Shown here in pieces: positions 27,401-34,330 of a stretch of 64,000 bases of DNA (the first letter of the stretch is position 1; every line of letters begins with the position of its first letter). The DNA is from Dyadobacter jiangsuensis (lineage in GTDB: Bacteria; Bacteroidota; Bacteroidia; Cytophagales; Spirosomataceae), in NCBI RefSeq assembly GCF_003014695.1, contig NZ_PYAS01000007.1, positions 124,001 through 188,000 on the forward strand, read 5' to 3'. Under the pieces are notes generated by a model. The model was not told the origin of the DNA, ran no database searches, and saw only the letters and a program-made list of their open reading frames with translations. A program made the translations under genes and the position numbers.

Positions 27401-27502
27401 TTGCCCGGAGGCATCCTTCACCACACCGGTAACCGTTTCCTGGGCGTAGGAATAGCTCAAAAAGCCTGTCAGGAACAGGACCACGTAAAGGTACTTTCTC
27501 AT
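24473..27502 (-). CDS. SusC/RagA-type TonB-dependent transporter (second pair, sulfatase locus)
   Basis: This is a 1009-residue receptor with a signal peptide (cut near YSYAQ), a carboxypeptidase-regulatory-like domain (about 21-100), the VVIGYGTQKKGDITGS linker, a plug with LYVIDGFPVYN and GANGVVIITTKKGK, and a barrel ending in a Phe-terminated strand (GGLSISF). The periplasm-facing YVDINGDGKITQADDR segment is the Ca-binding-like loop common in SusC proteins. It heads the operon of SusD and eight sulfatases and should import the sulfated substrate. Transcription is expected from dyad box C about 217 bases upstream. Confidence 0.93.
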   Translation of the reverse strand: MRKYLYVVLFLTGFLSYSYAQETVTGVVKDASGQTIPGATVVLKGTARYAATDLDGKFSIPAPDDFPFTLQVNLTGYQQQEIDIYELTGEPAEVVLKTANVLDEVVVIGYGTQKKGDITGSVASVPQLALKQPISSFDRALQGAAAGVQVTQTSGQPGAAVSIRIRGGNSITGGNEPLYVIDGFPVYNSNADANAGVTAGPSINALSSLNPSDIESIEVLKDASATAIYGSRGANGVVIITTKKGKAGQNTLTYDAYYGTQKVLKKVDVLTSARDWALLKNDARANSGKAPYYTQAQIDALGEGTDWQSEAFRSAPIQNHQLSLTGGDDRTRYSISGNYFKQNGVLRNTDFERYSGRINLDRDFSSKFKVGVNLTASKITAQVANNGVVNALLAMPPTVNVYDANGKYTYQSEFETPLGNPIATLEKEVNQTKTYRVLGNVYGEYTFVEGLVGKVSFGADVINNKQNRYVPSDIYQGANSNPTGKASVGTKFSSTWLNENTLSYSKTFNQKHSLNVVVGYTQQAFETESAIAASEAFVTDQLEYNDLGSGSVYSQPSSGSSAWALNSWLGRINYSIDQKYIFTVSGRADGSSRFGKDKKWGYFPSAAFAWNISREDFLSDYKTISNLKLRLSAGVTGNQEIGQYLSLATLNSNTYFFGGQTYIGFAPNRIANPDLGWETTAQYDAGIDLSLYKNRINFVFDAYYKKTTNLLLNVPIPYTTGQATALQNYGSVENKGIELGINTENFTGAFTWNTNFVFSVNRNKVLTLGDGANYIISGANIAKVGQPLGSFYGYQTNGLFQTGDDIANLPTINPATTKPGDRRYVDINGDGKITQADDRTLIGNAQPKFQGGITNTLSYLNFDLSFFFQGTYGNKLFNQNKQQLELLTGQQNASVTALDRWTPTNPTNVIQRAFEDPAAVNTSRYVEDASFLRLKNVTLGYNLPKAIAAKIHASQIKVYVSAANLLTWTKYTGFDPEVSRNEQSTLTQGIDYSVYPGSKSFLGGLSISF

Positions 27503-27822
27503 TGATTAATGTTAAGCGGGTTTAGTAAACACTCAAAACTGCGCCGCGGAGCTCCCCATAGCGGGTCCCGGCGCCGAAAAAATAACGTTAACTCGTATAC
27601 GCAATTCAGCGGATACGCGAAACCCTACCCCTGTGTTCAAAGCATTACAGGCATTTGTAGATGTACCGTCTGGAAATGGTGGTTATTTCCGGTCGACAGA
27701 GTTTCAATAAAATACTTACTCTATAAATTCGGTGGGCAAAGTAAACTTACTCATCCCAATAATGCAAGTAAAGGCCTGCATTATCGGGATATTTTAAGCT
27801 GGCTATTTTCAGTAGGAAACAA
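27503..27822. other. Long leader/promoter region of the second SusC
   Basis: These 320 bases lie between co-directional genes. Dyad box C is at 27720-27740, leaving a leader of about 215 bases. The leader contains a GC-rich hairpin (GCGCCG 27541-27546 with CGGCGC 27570-27575). Only short frames can be read in the leader, and none is cysteine-rich. A 105-codon plus-strand frame across the region has no coding character. The leader may carry a regulatory RNA structure; no known riboswitch was recognised. Confidence 0.5.
27720..27740 (-). promoter_or_regulatory. Shared dyad box, copy C (upstream of second SusC)
   Basis: On the minus strand it reads TTTGCCCACCGAATTTATAG plus A, with 17 of 21 positions equal to copy B. 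The right half-site TTTATAGA is kept and the left half-site is weakened. TTAC precedes the TTTG, giving an approximate -7 element just as in copy D. Confidence 0.5.
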
Positions 27823-28503
27823 TTAATCCAATTTGGTTACTTTCAGATCGGTAAAGTGACCAAGCGAACCCGGCCCGATCCACAAGCCCACGCCTCCGCG
27901 CAGGTCTTTGCCTTGTTTGAGGTCGTTGACGATCAATGCAGGCTGGGAAGCGCCATTGACATAAAATTTGGCTGTTTCGTCTTTCACTTCAATCTTAACT
28001 TTGGTCCATTCGGCAGGAACCATGTCGGCATACGCCTCGTACTTTTCCGGCGTTTCCTTGCGCAGCTTTTCCCAGGGGAATCCCGGCATGGAGACGTATT
28101 GCGTGGAGTGGTTGCGGCGCACCTGGTCGTTGGCACGGCCATTCGTCGGGCGGATGTAGAAAAGCTCCATTTTGGAAGTATCCGCAGCTACCCTGAACGC
28201 GATCCCGACAAACCCGCGCGCCCCTTCGCCTGCATTCGCCTGAGGCTGGCCCGAAATGGTGGCTTCGATGGTCCCGTTATGAAAATCAATGTCTTTCAAC
28301 ACGGCCACGGTCTTTTCGTTCACCGCCATTTTGGGCATTTCCAAGGCGACGGCGGATTTCCCCTTATAATCGGTAGCAGCGACGCTCACCTGAAACGGTG
28401 TAAGCAATGCAGGTTTGAGCGCGATTTCCTGCGCCTGGGCGGAAGTGAGCAGATCAAACAGGGCAAATGAAAGCCCAAGGGCGGTGGTTGTGATTTTTTT
28501 CAT
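27823..28503 (-). CDS. Secreted LamG/concanavalin-like protein
   Basis: This is a 226-residue protein with a signal peptide cut near SAQAQ. The body is a jelly-roll of the LamG or DUF1080 kind: DIDFHNGTIEATISGQ, FVGIAFRVAAD, WTKVKIEVKDETAKFYVNG and the closing GPGSLGHFTDLKVTKLD. Similar modules bind or hydrolyse carbohydrate, but no catalytic acid could be identified with confidence. It is the last gene of the upstream half of the sulfatase locus, 57 bases after sulfatase 9, and may be a binding protein for the sulfated substrate. Confidence 0.7.
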   Translation of the reverse strand: MKKITTTALGLSFALFDLLTSAQAQEIALKPALLTPFQVSVAATDYKGKSAVALEMPKMAVNEKTVAVLKDIDFHNGTIEATISGQPQANAGEGARGFVGIAFRVAADTSKMELFYIRPTNGRANDQVRRNHSTQYVSMPGFPWEKLRKETPEKYEAYADMVPAEWTKVKIEVKDETAKFYVNGASQPALIVNDLKQGKDLRGGVGLWIGPGSLGHFTDLKVTKLD

Positions 28504-28560
28504 GGCTGTTTTAAAGTAAAATTGGAATGGTTAACAAATACGTAACCATTCCAAAACTAC

Positions 28561-29934
28561 TTATTTGCCGGTATTTTTTCCAGCGGCCCGCTCAGCTCTT
28601 TTCTTAATGTGGCTGTCGTCCGAAGGCATCCGCTGCACAAGCGGCGGCGGGGTTTCACCGATCTTATTTTTGTAGGTTTCCAGTGACGCCAGCAGCTCTT
28701 TCGCCTTAGCCGGATTGGATTTCAAAAGGTTATGCTGCTCGCCGATGTCGGTTTTGAGATTAAACAACAATGTATCCGCGGCGGGAACGATCACCGCATT
28801 ACCTGCTTTCACATCCTTCTGCGGCAGCCGGATCTTCCAGTCGCCCTTCCGATAGGCTTCTATAATGCCATTGGAATAGTAGGCAAATTCATCGCCTTTC
28901 CGCTTTCCCGTACCAAACAGCACCGGACTGATGTCCTCGCCGTCGAGCGGCTTTTTGGTTTGCGTTTTCTGGCTGCCTGTCAGGCTGATAATCGTAGGAT
29001 AAAGATCAAGCTGCGAGGCCAGATCGTCATAAACCGTGCCCGGCTTGATCTTCCCCGGCCAGTAAGCCACAGCAGGCACACGCTGCCCGCCCTCGAATGT
29101 CGTCCCCTTCCCCTGCCGTAATGGCCCCGCCGAACCGCCTTCGACATCGAAGATCAGCCAGGGACCATTGTCGCTCGTGAATACCACCAGCGTGTTTTCT
29201 TCCAGACCATTCTTTTTCAATGCCTTCACCACCTCTCCCACGCTCCAATCCAGCTCCTCAATCACATCGCCATACAAGCCTCTTTTGGATTTACCCTCAA
29301 ATTTCGGTGAGGCGTAAATCGGCACGTGGGGCATATTGTGGGTAATGTAGAGGAAAAACGGCTTGTCCTTATTCTGATCGATGAAGCGCACTGCCTCTTT
29401 GGTGTAGGTATGGGTAATGTATTTCTGGTTTACCTTAATGCTATCCACCTCGTTTCCGCGCAGGTAAGCCACGCCCATCATGTCGTTGCTGTACGGGATG
29501 CCATAATATTCGTCGAAACCATTCTGCAAGGGCAAGAATTGCCTGTGATGCCCCAGGTGCCACTTTCCGAAAATCGCAGTACGGTAGCCATTGCCTTTCA
29601 ATGCTTCGGCGATGGTCACCTCCTCGGAAGGAATACCGGTGAAACTTTCAGGAAAAAACACGTGATCGATCCCCAGCCTGCGCGGGTACCTGCCCGTAAT
29701 GAGCGCCGCACGTGTAGGACTGCACACAGGCGAGGACGAATAGAAGGATGTCAGCTTGATGCCCTTCTCAGCGAGGCCGTCGATATTGGGTGTGCGGATG
29801 TCCTTCGCGCCGAACGTGCCGATATCGCCATACCCGAGGTCATCGGCGAGGATAACGACAATGTTCGGCTTACGCTGGGCCTGGGTCGTAAGCGCCGCCA
29901 GGAGCAGCCCGGCACCTATTAATAGTCTTCTCAT
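28561..29934 (-). CDS. Sulfatase 9, arylsulfatase-like
   Basis: This 457-residue secreted enzyme (signal cut near TTQAQ) has LADDLGYGDIGTFG, C71-S-P-T-R, GKWHLGHH and TSDNGPW followed by RQGKGTTFEGGQRVP. This layout is that of the compact arylsulfatase/galactosamine-6-sulfatase-like subgroup, in which the glycan position attacked varies. It is 17 bases after sulfatase 10. The C-terminus is basic (KKRAERAAGKNTGK). Confidence 0.92.
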   Translation of the reverse strand: MRRLLIGAGLLLAALTTQAQRKPNIVVILADDLGYGDIGTFGAKDIRTPNIDGLAEKGIKLTSFYSSSPVCSPTRAALITGRYPRRLGIDHVFFPESFTGIPSEEVTIAEALKGNGYRTAIFGKWHLGHHRQFLPLQNGFDEYYGIPYSNDMMGVAYLRGNEVDSIKVNQKYITHTYTKEAVRFIDQNKDKPFFLYITHNMPHVPIYASPKFEGKSKRGLYGDVIEELDWSVGEVVKALKKNGLEENTLVVFTSDNGPWLIFDVEGGSAGPLRQGKGTTFEGGQRVPAVAYWPGKIKPGTVYDDLASQLDLYPTIISLTGSQKTQTKKPLDGEDISPVLFGTGKRKGDEFAYYSNGIIEAYRKGDWKIRLPQKDVKAGNAVIVPAADTLLFNLKTDIGEQHNLLKSNPAKAKELLASLETYKNKIGETPPPLVQRMPSDDSHIKKRAERAAGKNTGK

Positions 29935-29951
29935 GGAAGGATATTTAAATG

Positions 29952-32273
29952 TTACTTTTCCTTTTGTAATAAACCTACTTTCTCCTGATTCTCCTCGTGC
30001 TGGTCGATCACCAGCAGCTTTACTTTCCCGTTGAAGGCAAAAGTACCCGGGTAATCTTTGGTAACCGGAGAATTCAGGTCCTTCCCGACGCTGAACCCGT
30101 CGGAGGAAGCCGAAGCGAGGTATTTGGTACCGACACCCGCCTGCTCTGCCGCCTTTTCGCCATTCACGAGCAAAGTCAATTTTTGAGCGGCACCAAATTC
30201 AAGGCGAACCGTGTTTTTGCCCTCTTTCAGGGGCTTGGAGGATGTCAGCACAACCTGTTTCAGGCCGTCATTGAGCAGGTAATGGAGTTTGTTTTGCTTG
30301 ATATAAAGACTGCTTCCGCCCAGCAAGCCTCCGTTGGCGAAAATGACACCTTCCGCATGCTTGCCAACCTCGATTTCCGCGGTGATATCCACCGGCCCCT
30401 TTCCAATGTAAACGCGTGTTTTAATGGTCGTACCTTCGTAAATCACGGTTTTCGGACGAATGGGCGGCGGCGTAAGTCCGGCCCGGAAATTTTTGAGCGG
30501 GTACACCTGGTATTTCTCCGCTTCTTCGTCAAACAGCTTTTTTAATGCTTCCAGTTTTTCGGGATGTTTGGCGGCGAGGTCGTTGATCTCGTTCCAATCT
30601 TCATTGATATTGTAAAGCTCCCATTTGTCACGCTTGAAATCCGCAATGAAATTGATATCGGTTGTCTGCTCGCCGAATGTATTCCGCGGGTGATAAACGC
30701 TTGCTTTCCAGCCATCCTTGTAAATAGCCCGCCCGCCGTGGAGCTCGTAATATTGCTGGGTGTGCCGCGTGGCGGCCTGCGCGTCATTCAGCGAATAAGC
30801 GAGCGATGTACCATGAAACGGCCATTGTTTGTATCCATTGATTTCAGCCGGGACCTTCACACCGGTGAGCTCAATGGTCGTCGGCAGAATGTCCGTCACA
30901 TGCGTGTATTGCGCACGAAGACCGCCCTTATCGGTAATGCCTTTCGGGTAATGCACGATGAGCGTGGTATGCGACGCGCCTTCGGCATTCACATCACTTT
31001 TCCAGTACCGGAATGGCGTATTGGTAGCCTGCGACCAGCCCAACGGATAATTGGGATAGCTGTACTCGGTGCCCAATTTGTCATATTGCGATAACAGGAA
31101 CTTGATATCGTCCCCCGCCGACTTCTCGGCCGTGCCTGCTGTGCCGGTGTAAGTCCCCTCCTTGCTGCCGCCATTATCCCCTACCACGAGGAAAATCAGC
31201 GTGTTATCCAACTGACCGATCTGTTTCAGATAATCCACTACCCTGCCCACCTCGTAGTCGGTGTAGGAAAGGAATCCCGCATAAACTTCCATAAAACGCG
31301 CGTAAATCTTCTTTTCGTCGGCGGAAAGGGAGTTCCATGGTTTAATACCCGTTTGCCGCGGAGGCAGCTGCGTGCCTTTGGGTGCCAGCCCTCCGGCGAG
31401 CTGTCGCTGGAATACTTTTTCGCGGTACTCATCCCAGCCGCCGTCGAACTTGCCTTTGTATTGATCGCTCCACTCGCGTGCCACGTGATGCGGCGCGTGC
31501 GCGGCACCGGTGGCCAGGTATAGAAAGAATGGCTTTTCGGGATCGGCCGATTTCTGGTTGGCGATGTAAGAAATAGCCTTGTCAGACAGCAACTGGTTCA
31601 AATGCCTGGTGTTAGGCTCGATGTCGATCGGCGACGTTTCCTCCACCAGCTGTGGGTGCCATTGATCCGTGGCGCCGCCGAGGAAGCCGTAGAAATGCTC
31701 GAAGCCGCGACCTGTCGGGTAACGATTGTACGGCCCGGCGATCGTCAGGTCGCGCGGCTGGTTTCCATGCCACTTACCCAATGCAAAGGTGTTGTAGCCA
31801 TTTTCCTTGAAAATCTCGGCCACAGTCCCCGCTTCAAACGGGATATTGCCATTATACCCCGGCGCCCCGATGCCCAATTCCGCATGATGCCCCATCGCTA
31901 CCGCATGCGGGTTCCTGCCCGTGAGCAGGGATGCGCGCGTGGGGCTGCAAATGCCGGTCGTGTGGAAATTGGTGTAGCGCAGGCCGCCTTGGGCCAGCTT
32001 TTCAAAATTGGGGGTATCGACCAGTCCGCCGAATGCGGAGGTTGCGCCGAAGCCCACGTCGTCGAGCAGGATCCATACCACGTTCGGGGCGCCTTTGGGC
32101 GCTTTGGGCTGCTCCTGCCACCATTGTTCGGTCTCTTCAATCGTCTTGCCGATCTTCCCCTTAAACGGCTGGACGGGATCGTGTTGGGCCGATGCATGGC
32201 CGAAAACGGCAGTGCTGAGCACAAAGAGGCCCAGCCGCTGCCTGGTCAGGGCGGATAGTAGTCGTTTTTTCAT
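29952..32273 (-). CDS. Sulfatase 10, large arylsulfatase with C-terminal beta domain
   Basis: Started at ATG 32273 the protein has 773 residues and a normal signal peptide (RLGLFVLSTAVFGHASAQ). A further upstream in-frame start would prefix a sequence without signal character. The motifs are LLDDVGFGATSAFGG, C109-S-P-T-R, GKWHGNQP and GDNGGSKEG. The last ~170 residues form the same LamG-like module as sulfatase 7 (LYIKQNKLHYLLND). It ends QKEK. It stands first among the sulfatases behind the substrate-binding protein, with a 69-base gap. Confidence 0.92.
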   Translation of the reverse strand: MKKRLLSALTRQRLGLFVLSTAVFGHASAQHDPVQPFKGKIGKTIEETEQWWQEQPKAPKGAPNVVWILLDDVGFGATSAFGGLVDTPNFEKLAQGGLRYTNFHTTGICSPTRASLLTGRNPHAVAMGHHAELGIGAPGYNGNIPFEAGTVAEIFKENGYNTFALGKWHGNQPRDLTIAGPYNRYPTGRGFEHFYGFLGGATDQWHPQLVEETSPIDIEPNTRHLNQLLSDKAISYIANQKSADPEKPFFLYLATGAAHAPHHVAREWSDQYKGKFDGGWDEYREKVFQRQLAGGLAPKGTQLPPRQTGIKPWNSLSADEKKIYARFMEVYAGFLSYTDYEVGRVVDYLKQIGQLDNTLIFLVVGDNGGSKEGTYTGTAGTAEKSAGDDIKFLLSQYDKLGTEYSYPNYPLGWSQATNTPFRYWKSDVNAEGASHTTLIVHYPKGITDKGGLRAQYTHVTDILPTTIELTGVKVPAEINGYKQWPFHGTSLAYSLNDAQAATRHTQQYYELHGGRAIYKDGWKASVYHPRNTFGEQTTDINFIADFKRDKWELYNINEDWNEINDLAAKHPEKLEALKKLFDEEAEKYQVYPLKNFRAGLTPPPIRPKTVIYEGTTIKTRVYIGKGPVDITAEIEVGKHAEGVIFANGGLLGGSSLYIKQNKLHYLLNDGLKQVVLTSSKPLKEGKNTVRLEFGAAQKLTLLVNGEKAAEQAGVGTKYLASASSDGFSVGKDLNSPVTKDYPGTFAFNGKVKLLVIDQHEENQEKVGLLQKEK

Positions 32274-32342
32274 CAAGGTTTTGGAATAAATAGAGCAGAA
32301 AAAGCGGGCACCGCTTATGCAGCGCCCGCGGGCGTGCAAACC

Positions 32343-33275
32343 TTACTTTACAGCCTGAAATCTTTCCAGTTTCTCTTTTTCGTCGGCCAGGCGTTTGGCA
32401 TCGGCTTTCAGATAACCGAATTGGTGAAGGTCTTTATCGGCATTTGCCGCTACCCAAAGCAGGAATTTCTTCGCTTCCGGGTTGGAGTTATTTTTTGCAA
32501 TCGAAAAATGAATGTTTTCAACCGGCACATTTTTCACTTTTTCGGCTTCCAGCGTCGCAATCACCTGATCCAGGTTTTCCAATGCTTTTTCCTCTTTCGA
32601 AACGCGGCCATTGCCGTCCAGGTCAACAGGGATGATCGTCAGCCCGTCTACCGGCTTGCGGCTTTGCAGGTCATAAGCGAGGCCTGGCGTCGTGTACGTG
32701 ATGCCCGTCTCATCTTTCAGAAGTGCCTTGATCAAATGTTCGTCGGCACCGGCAATGGCCTTGCCTTTGATACTCTGCTGCTCGTAGCCGAAATATTTGG
32801 CGAAAGTAAGCGGAGCCCCGGCTTTCTGCAAGCGCGTGTAAATGGTGTATTGCGTCGTCAGCGACTTGTCTTTTTCTGCGTAGATATCGTGGAAGAAAAT
32901 CTGCTTGTACGTCTTCTCGTTCAGTCCTTTATCAGCATATTCTTTCGCGAAAGCCGATTTCGCATTCGCAACGGGCAACAATGCATAACGACCGATCGAA
33001 ATATATTCGCGGGTATCCTTCACTTCCTTCTCCTGATCATAAGCCTCAATCAGCAGGTCGTATTTCGCCGGATCCGTGATCGTGCGCGTTTCGATTACGA
33101 TCTGAGCCTTGGGATTGGCGGCAGTGTATTCCTTGATCCATTTATCGACCAGCGGATAAGCGAAACGCACGCCGGTAATGATCACCTTATTGTCGTTGGC
33201 CTCCTGTGCAAAAGCATTTGGAAAGGCAGCCAGCGCCAAACCTGCTGCAAGAACAATTGATTTCAAATTTTTCAT
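32343..33275 (-). CDS. Periplasmic PstS/PBP-like substrate-binding protein with an EF-hand-like loop
   Basis: This is a 310-residue protein with a signal peptide cut near AFAQ. The fold pattern is that of solute-binding proteins of the phosphate/molybdate/sulfate group (ITGVRFAYPLVDKWIKEYTAAN; ISIGRYALLPVANAKS). No ABC permease or ATPase is nearby. Residues DLDGNGRVSKEE fit a 12-residue EF-hand calcium loop inserted near position 220, which is unusual in this family. As first gene of the sulfatase locus, with the dyad box and a Cys-rich leader peptide upstream, it probably handles sulfate or a sulfated ligand. The ligand is an inference. Confidence 0.75.
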   Translation of the reverse strand: MKNLKSIVLAAGLALAAFPNAFAQEANDNKVIITGVRFAYPLVDKWIKEYTAANPKAQIVIETRTITDPAKYDLLIEAYDQEKEVKDTREYISIGRYALLPVANAKSAFAKEYADKGLNEKTYKQIFFHDIYAEKDKSLTTQYTIYTRLQKAGAPLTFAKYFGYEQQSIKGKAIAGADEHLIKALLKDETGITYTTPGLAYDLQSRKPVDGLTIIPVDLDGNGRVSKEEKALENLDQVIATLEAEKVKNVPVENIHFSIAKNNSNPEAKKFLLWVAANADKDLHQFGYLKADAKRLADEKEKLERFQAVK

Positions 33276-33384
33276 GATGTAAAAAGTGGTTGGGAGCGCG
33301 GATCAGCCGACCCATCGCTTAATGAATAATGTGTAACAGGATGAAAATCAGAATGCGGCGACACATGCCGTCGTCAGAAGCGAC

Positions 33385-33483
33385 TCAACGACAGCAACAA
33401 GATGCAAGTGCGAAGGAATAACCGGAGGAGCCCACCATAGGCATACCAATACTGCGCGAAGAATAACGATCCATCGATTTCAT
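33385..33483 (-). CDS. Leader peptide ending Ser-Cys-Cys-Cys-Arg (putative cysteine attenuator)
   Basis: A 32-codon frame starts at ATG 33483, about 55 bases inside the predicted transcript from dyad box D. It ends ...SFALASCCCR, then TGA at 33387-33385. The remaining 109 bases lead to the substrate-binding protein gene. Polycysteine leader peptides that couple cysteine supply to expression of downstream sulfur genes are established in mycobacteria. Three Cys codons in tandem just before the stop would make a ribosome pause when Cys-tRNA is short. The frame is too short for statistics alone. The case rests on CCC, its position and the sulfur context. Only a weak hairpin (33388-33392 with 33370-33374) is visible nearby. 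Confidence 0.55.
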   Translation of the reverse strand: MKSMDRYSSRSIGMPMVGSSGYSFALASCCCR

Positions 33484-33536
33484 GTTTGAAAAAGATTGTG
33501 GTATTGATCTCGTCTGCTGGTGGCTAACAGATAAAA

Positions 33537-33557
33537 TCTACTAATTTGATAGACAAA
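33537..33557 (-). promoter_or_regulatory. Shared dyad box, copy D (upstream of the substrate-binding protein)
   Basis: On the minus strand it reads TTTGTCTATCAAATTAGTAG plus A; 17 of 21 positions equal copy B, with CTAT and GTAG half-sites seven bases apart. AACTTAC precedes it, as TTTAC does in copy C. The leader to the gene is about 260 bases and contains the CCC leader peptide. The rest of the gap up to the toxin gene (33558-33627) is AT-rich and shows nothing else. Confidence 0.6.
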
Positions 33558-33627
33558 GTAAGTTTAAAGAATTTGAAAACGCAAGGGGTTGGCTTGAAAT
33601 TCGTTGAAAAATGGATTGAAGGGGGAA

Positions 33628-34026
33628 CTACCAGACCACTTGGAGGCCTTCACTGGTATATTTTCTGATGTTTCTGTCCACCGTAATGAGCGCGCATTTC
33701 TGGTGAAGTGCCTGCCAGATCAGCATCCGATCGAAGGGATCTTTGTGGTGAGTCGCTGAGAGTTTGTGGAAGGAAGAACAGAGATCGATCGAAAGAGGAA
33801 GTATCTCAAAGTCGGCAGCGATAGAAGCGTACACAAAATCTTCAGGAGTAAATCCATCAAGAGTAAGCTTGTGAACCGAGCGTTTCAGTGCGATCTCCCA
33901 AAAACTAAGCGTGCTAACCACAATGTCGTTGCTTTCATTTTCCATAATACTTTGCACCGTAGTTGAAAGCCTGTGCGATGCTGTTAGTGCCCAGATTAAA
34001 GTGTGTGTGTCGAGAAGATAAGTCAT
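33628..34026 (-). CDS. vapC: VapC-type PIN-domain toxin
   Basis: This 132-residue PIN protein is a presumed Mg-dependent RNase. The acidic active-site residues are visible in YLLDTHTLIWAL (Asp 6), FWEIALK (Glu), DPFDRMLIWQA and TVDRNI. The start codon overlaps the antitoxin stop by four bases (ATGA), the usual arrangement in a toxin-antitoxin operon. It ends just upstream of the promoter region of the sulfatase locus on the same strand, so read-through is possible. Confidence 0.9.
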   Translation of the reverse strand: MTYLLDTHTLIWALTASHRLSTTVQSIMENESNDIVVSTLSFWEIALKRSVHKLTLDGFTPEDFVYASIAADFEILPLSIDLCSSFHKLSATHHKDPFDRMLIWQALHQKCALITVDRNIRKYTSEGLQVVW

Positions 34027-34265
34027 AATCCCAAAAACTCTTCCTCTGTCATTTTAAAATCTTCGGCAAACGTTACTGTGCCTTTCCCCTCCAAAGTTCC
34101 CAATTTCCTGGGTCCTTTGCGCTTTGATACCAAATTTCCCGGGACAAGATACGCCTGGACCGCCTTGTCGTCTCCAAAGGTAACCCCCACTCTTTCTCCT
34201 TTTCTGAGCTCGAAAAGGACCGTTGAGGCATTGGCTTCTATTTGATCTGCGCTGATGGTCATCAT
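34023..34265 (-). CDS. vapB: Antitoxin of the Phd/YefM-like type paired with VapC
   Basis: This 80-residue protein has the N-terminal DNA-binding part ISADQIEANASTVLFELRKGERVGVTF, similar to Phd/YefM antitoxins, and a C-terminal acidic tail (FAEDFKMTEEEFLGL) that should wrap around the toxin. The start is one of two adjacent Met codons (34265 or 34262). It should repress its own promoter and neutralise the PIN toxin. Confidence 0.8.
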   Translation of the reverse strand: MMTISADQIEANASTVLFELRKGERVGVTFGDDKAVQAYLVPGNLVSKRKGPRKLGTLEGKGTVTFAEDFKMTEEEFLGL

Positions 34266-34330
34266 ATCCCCATGTTTAATGTTTGATACAATTTACGACA
34301 TTTACTAAACACCCGCTAGCAAAAACAGCC

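Noticed and set aside
27509..27826. 105-codon plus-strand frame in the second SusC leader
   Set aside because: Composition is not protein-like, there is no family match, and it crosses the promoter element of the opposite strand.
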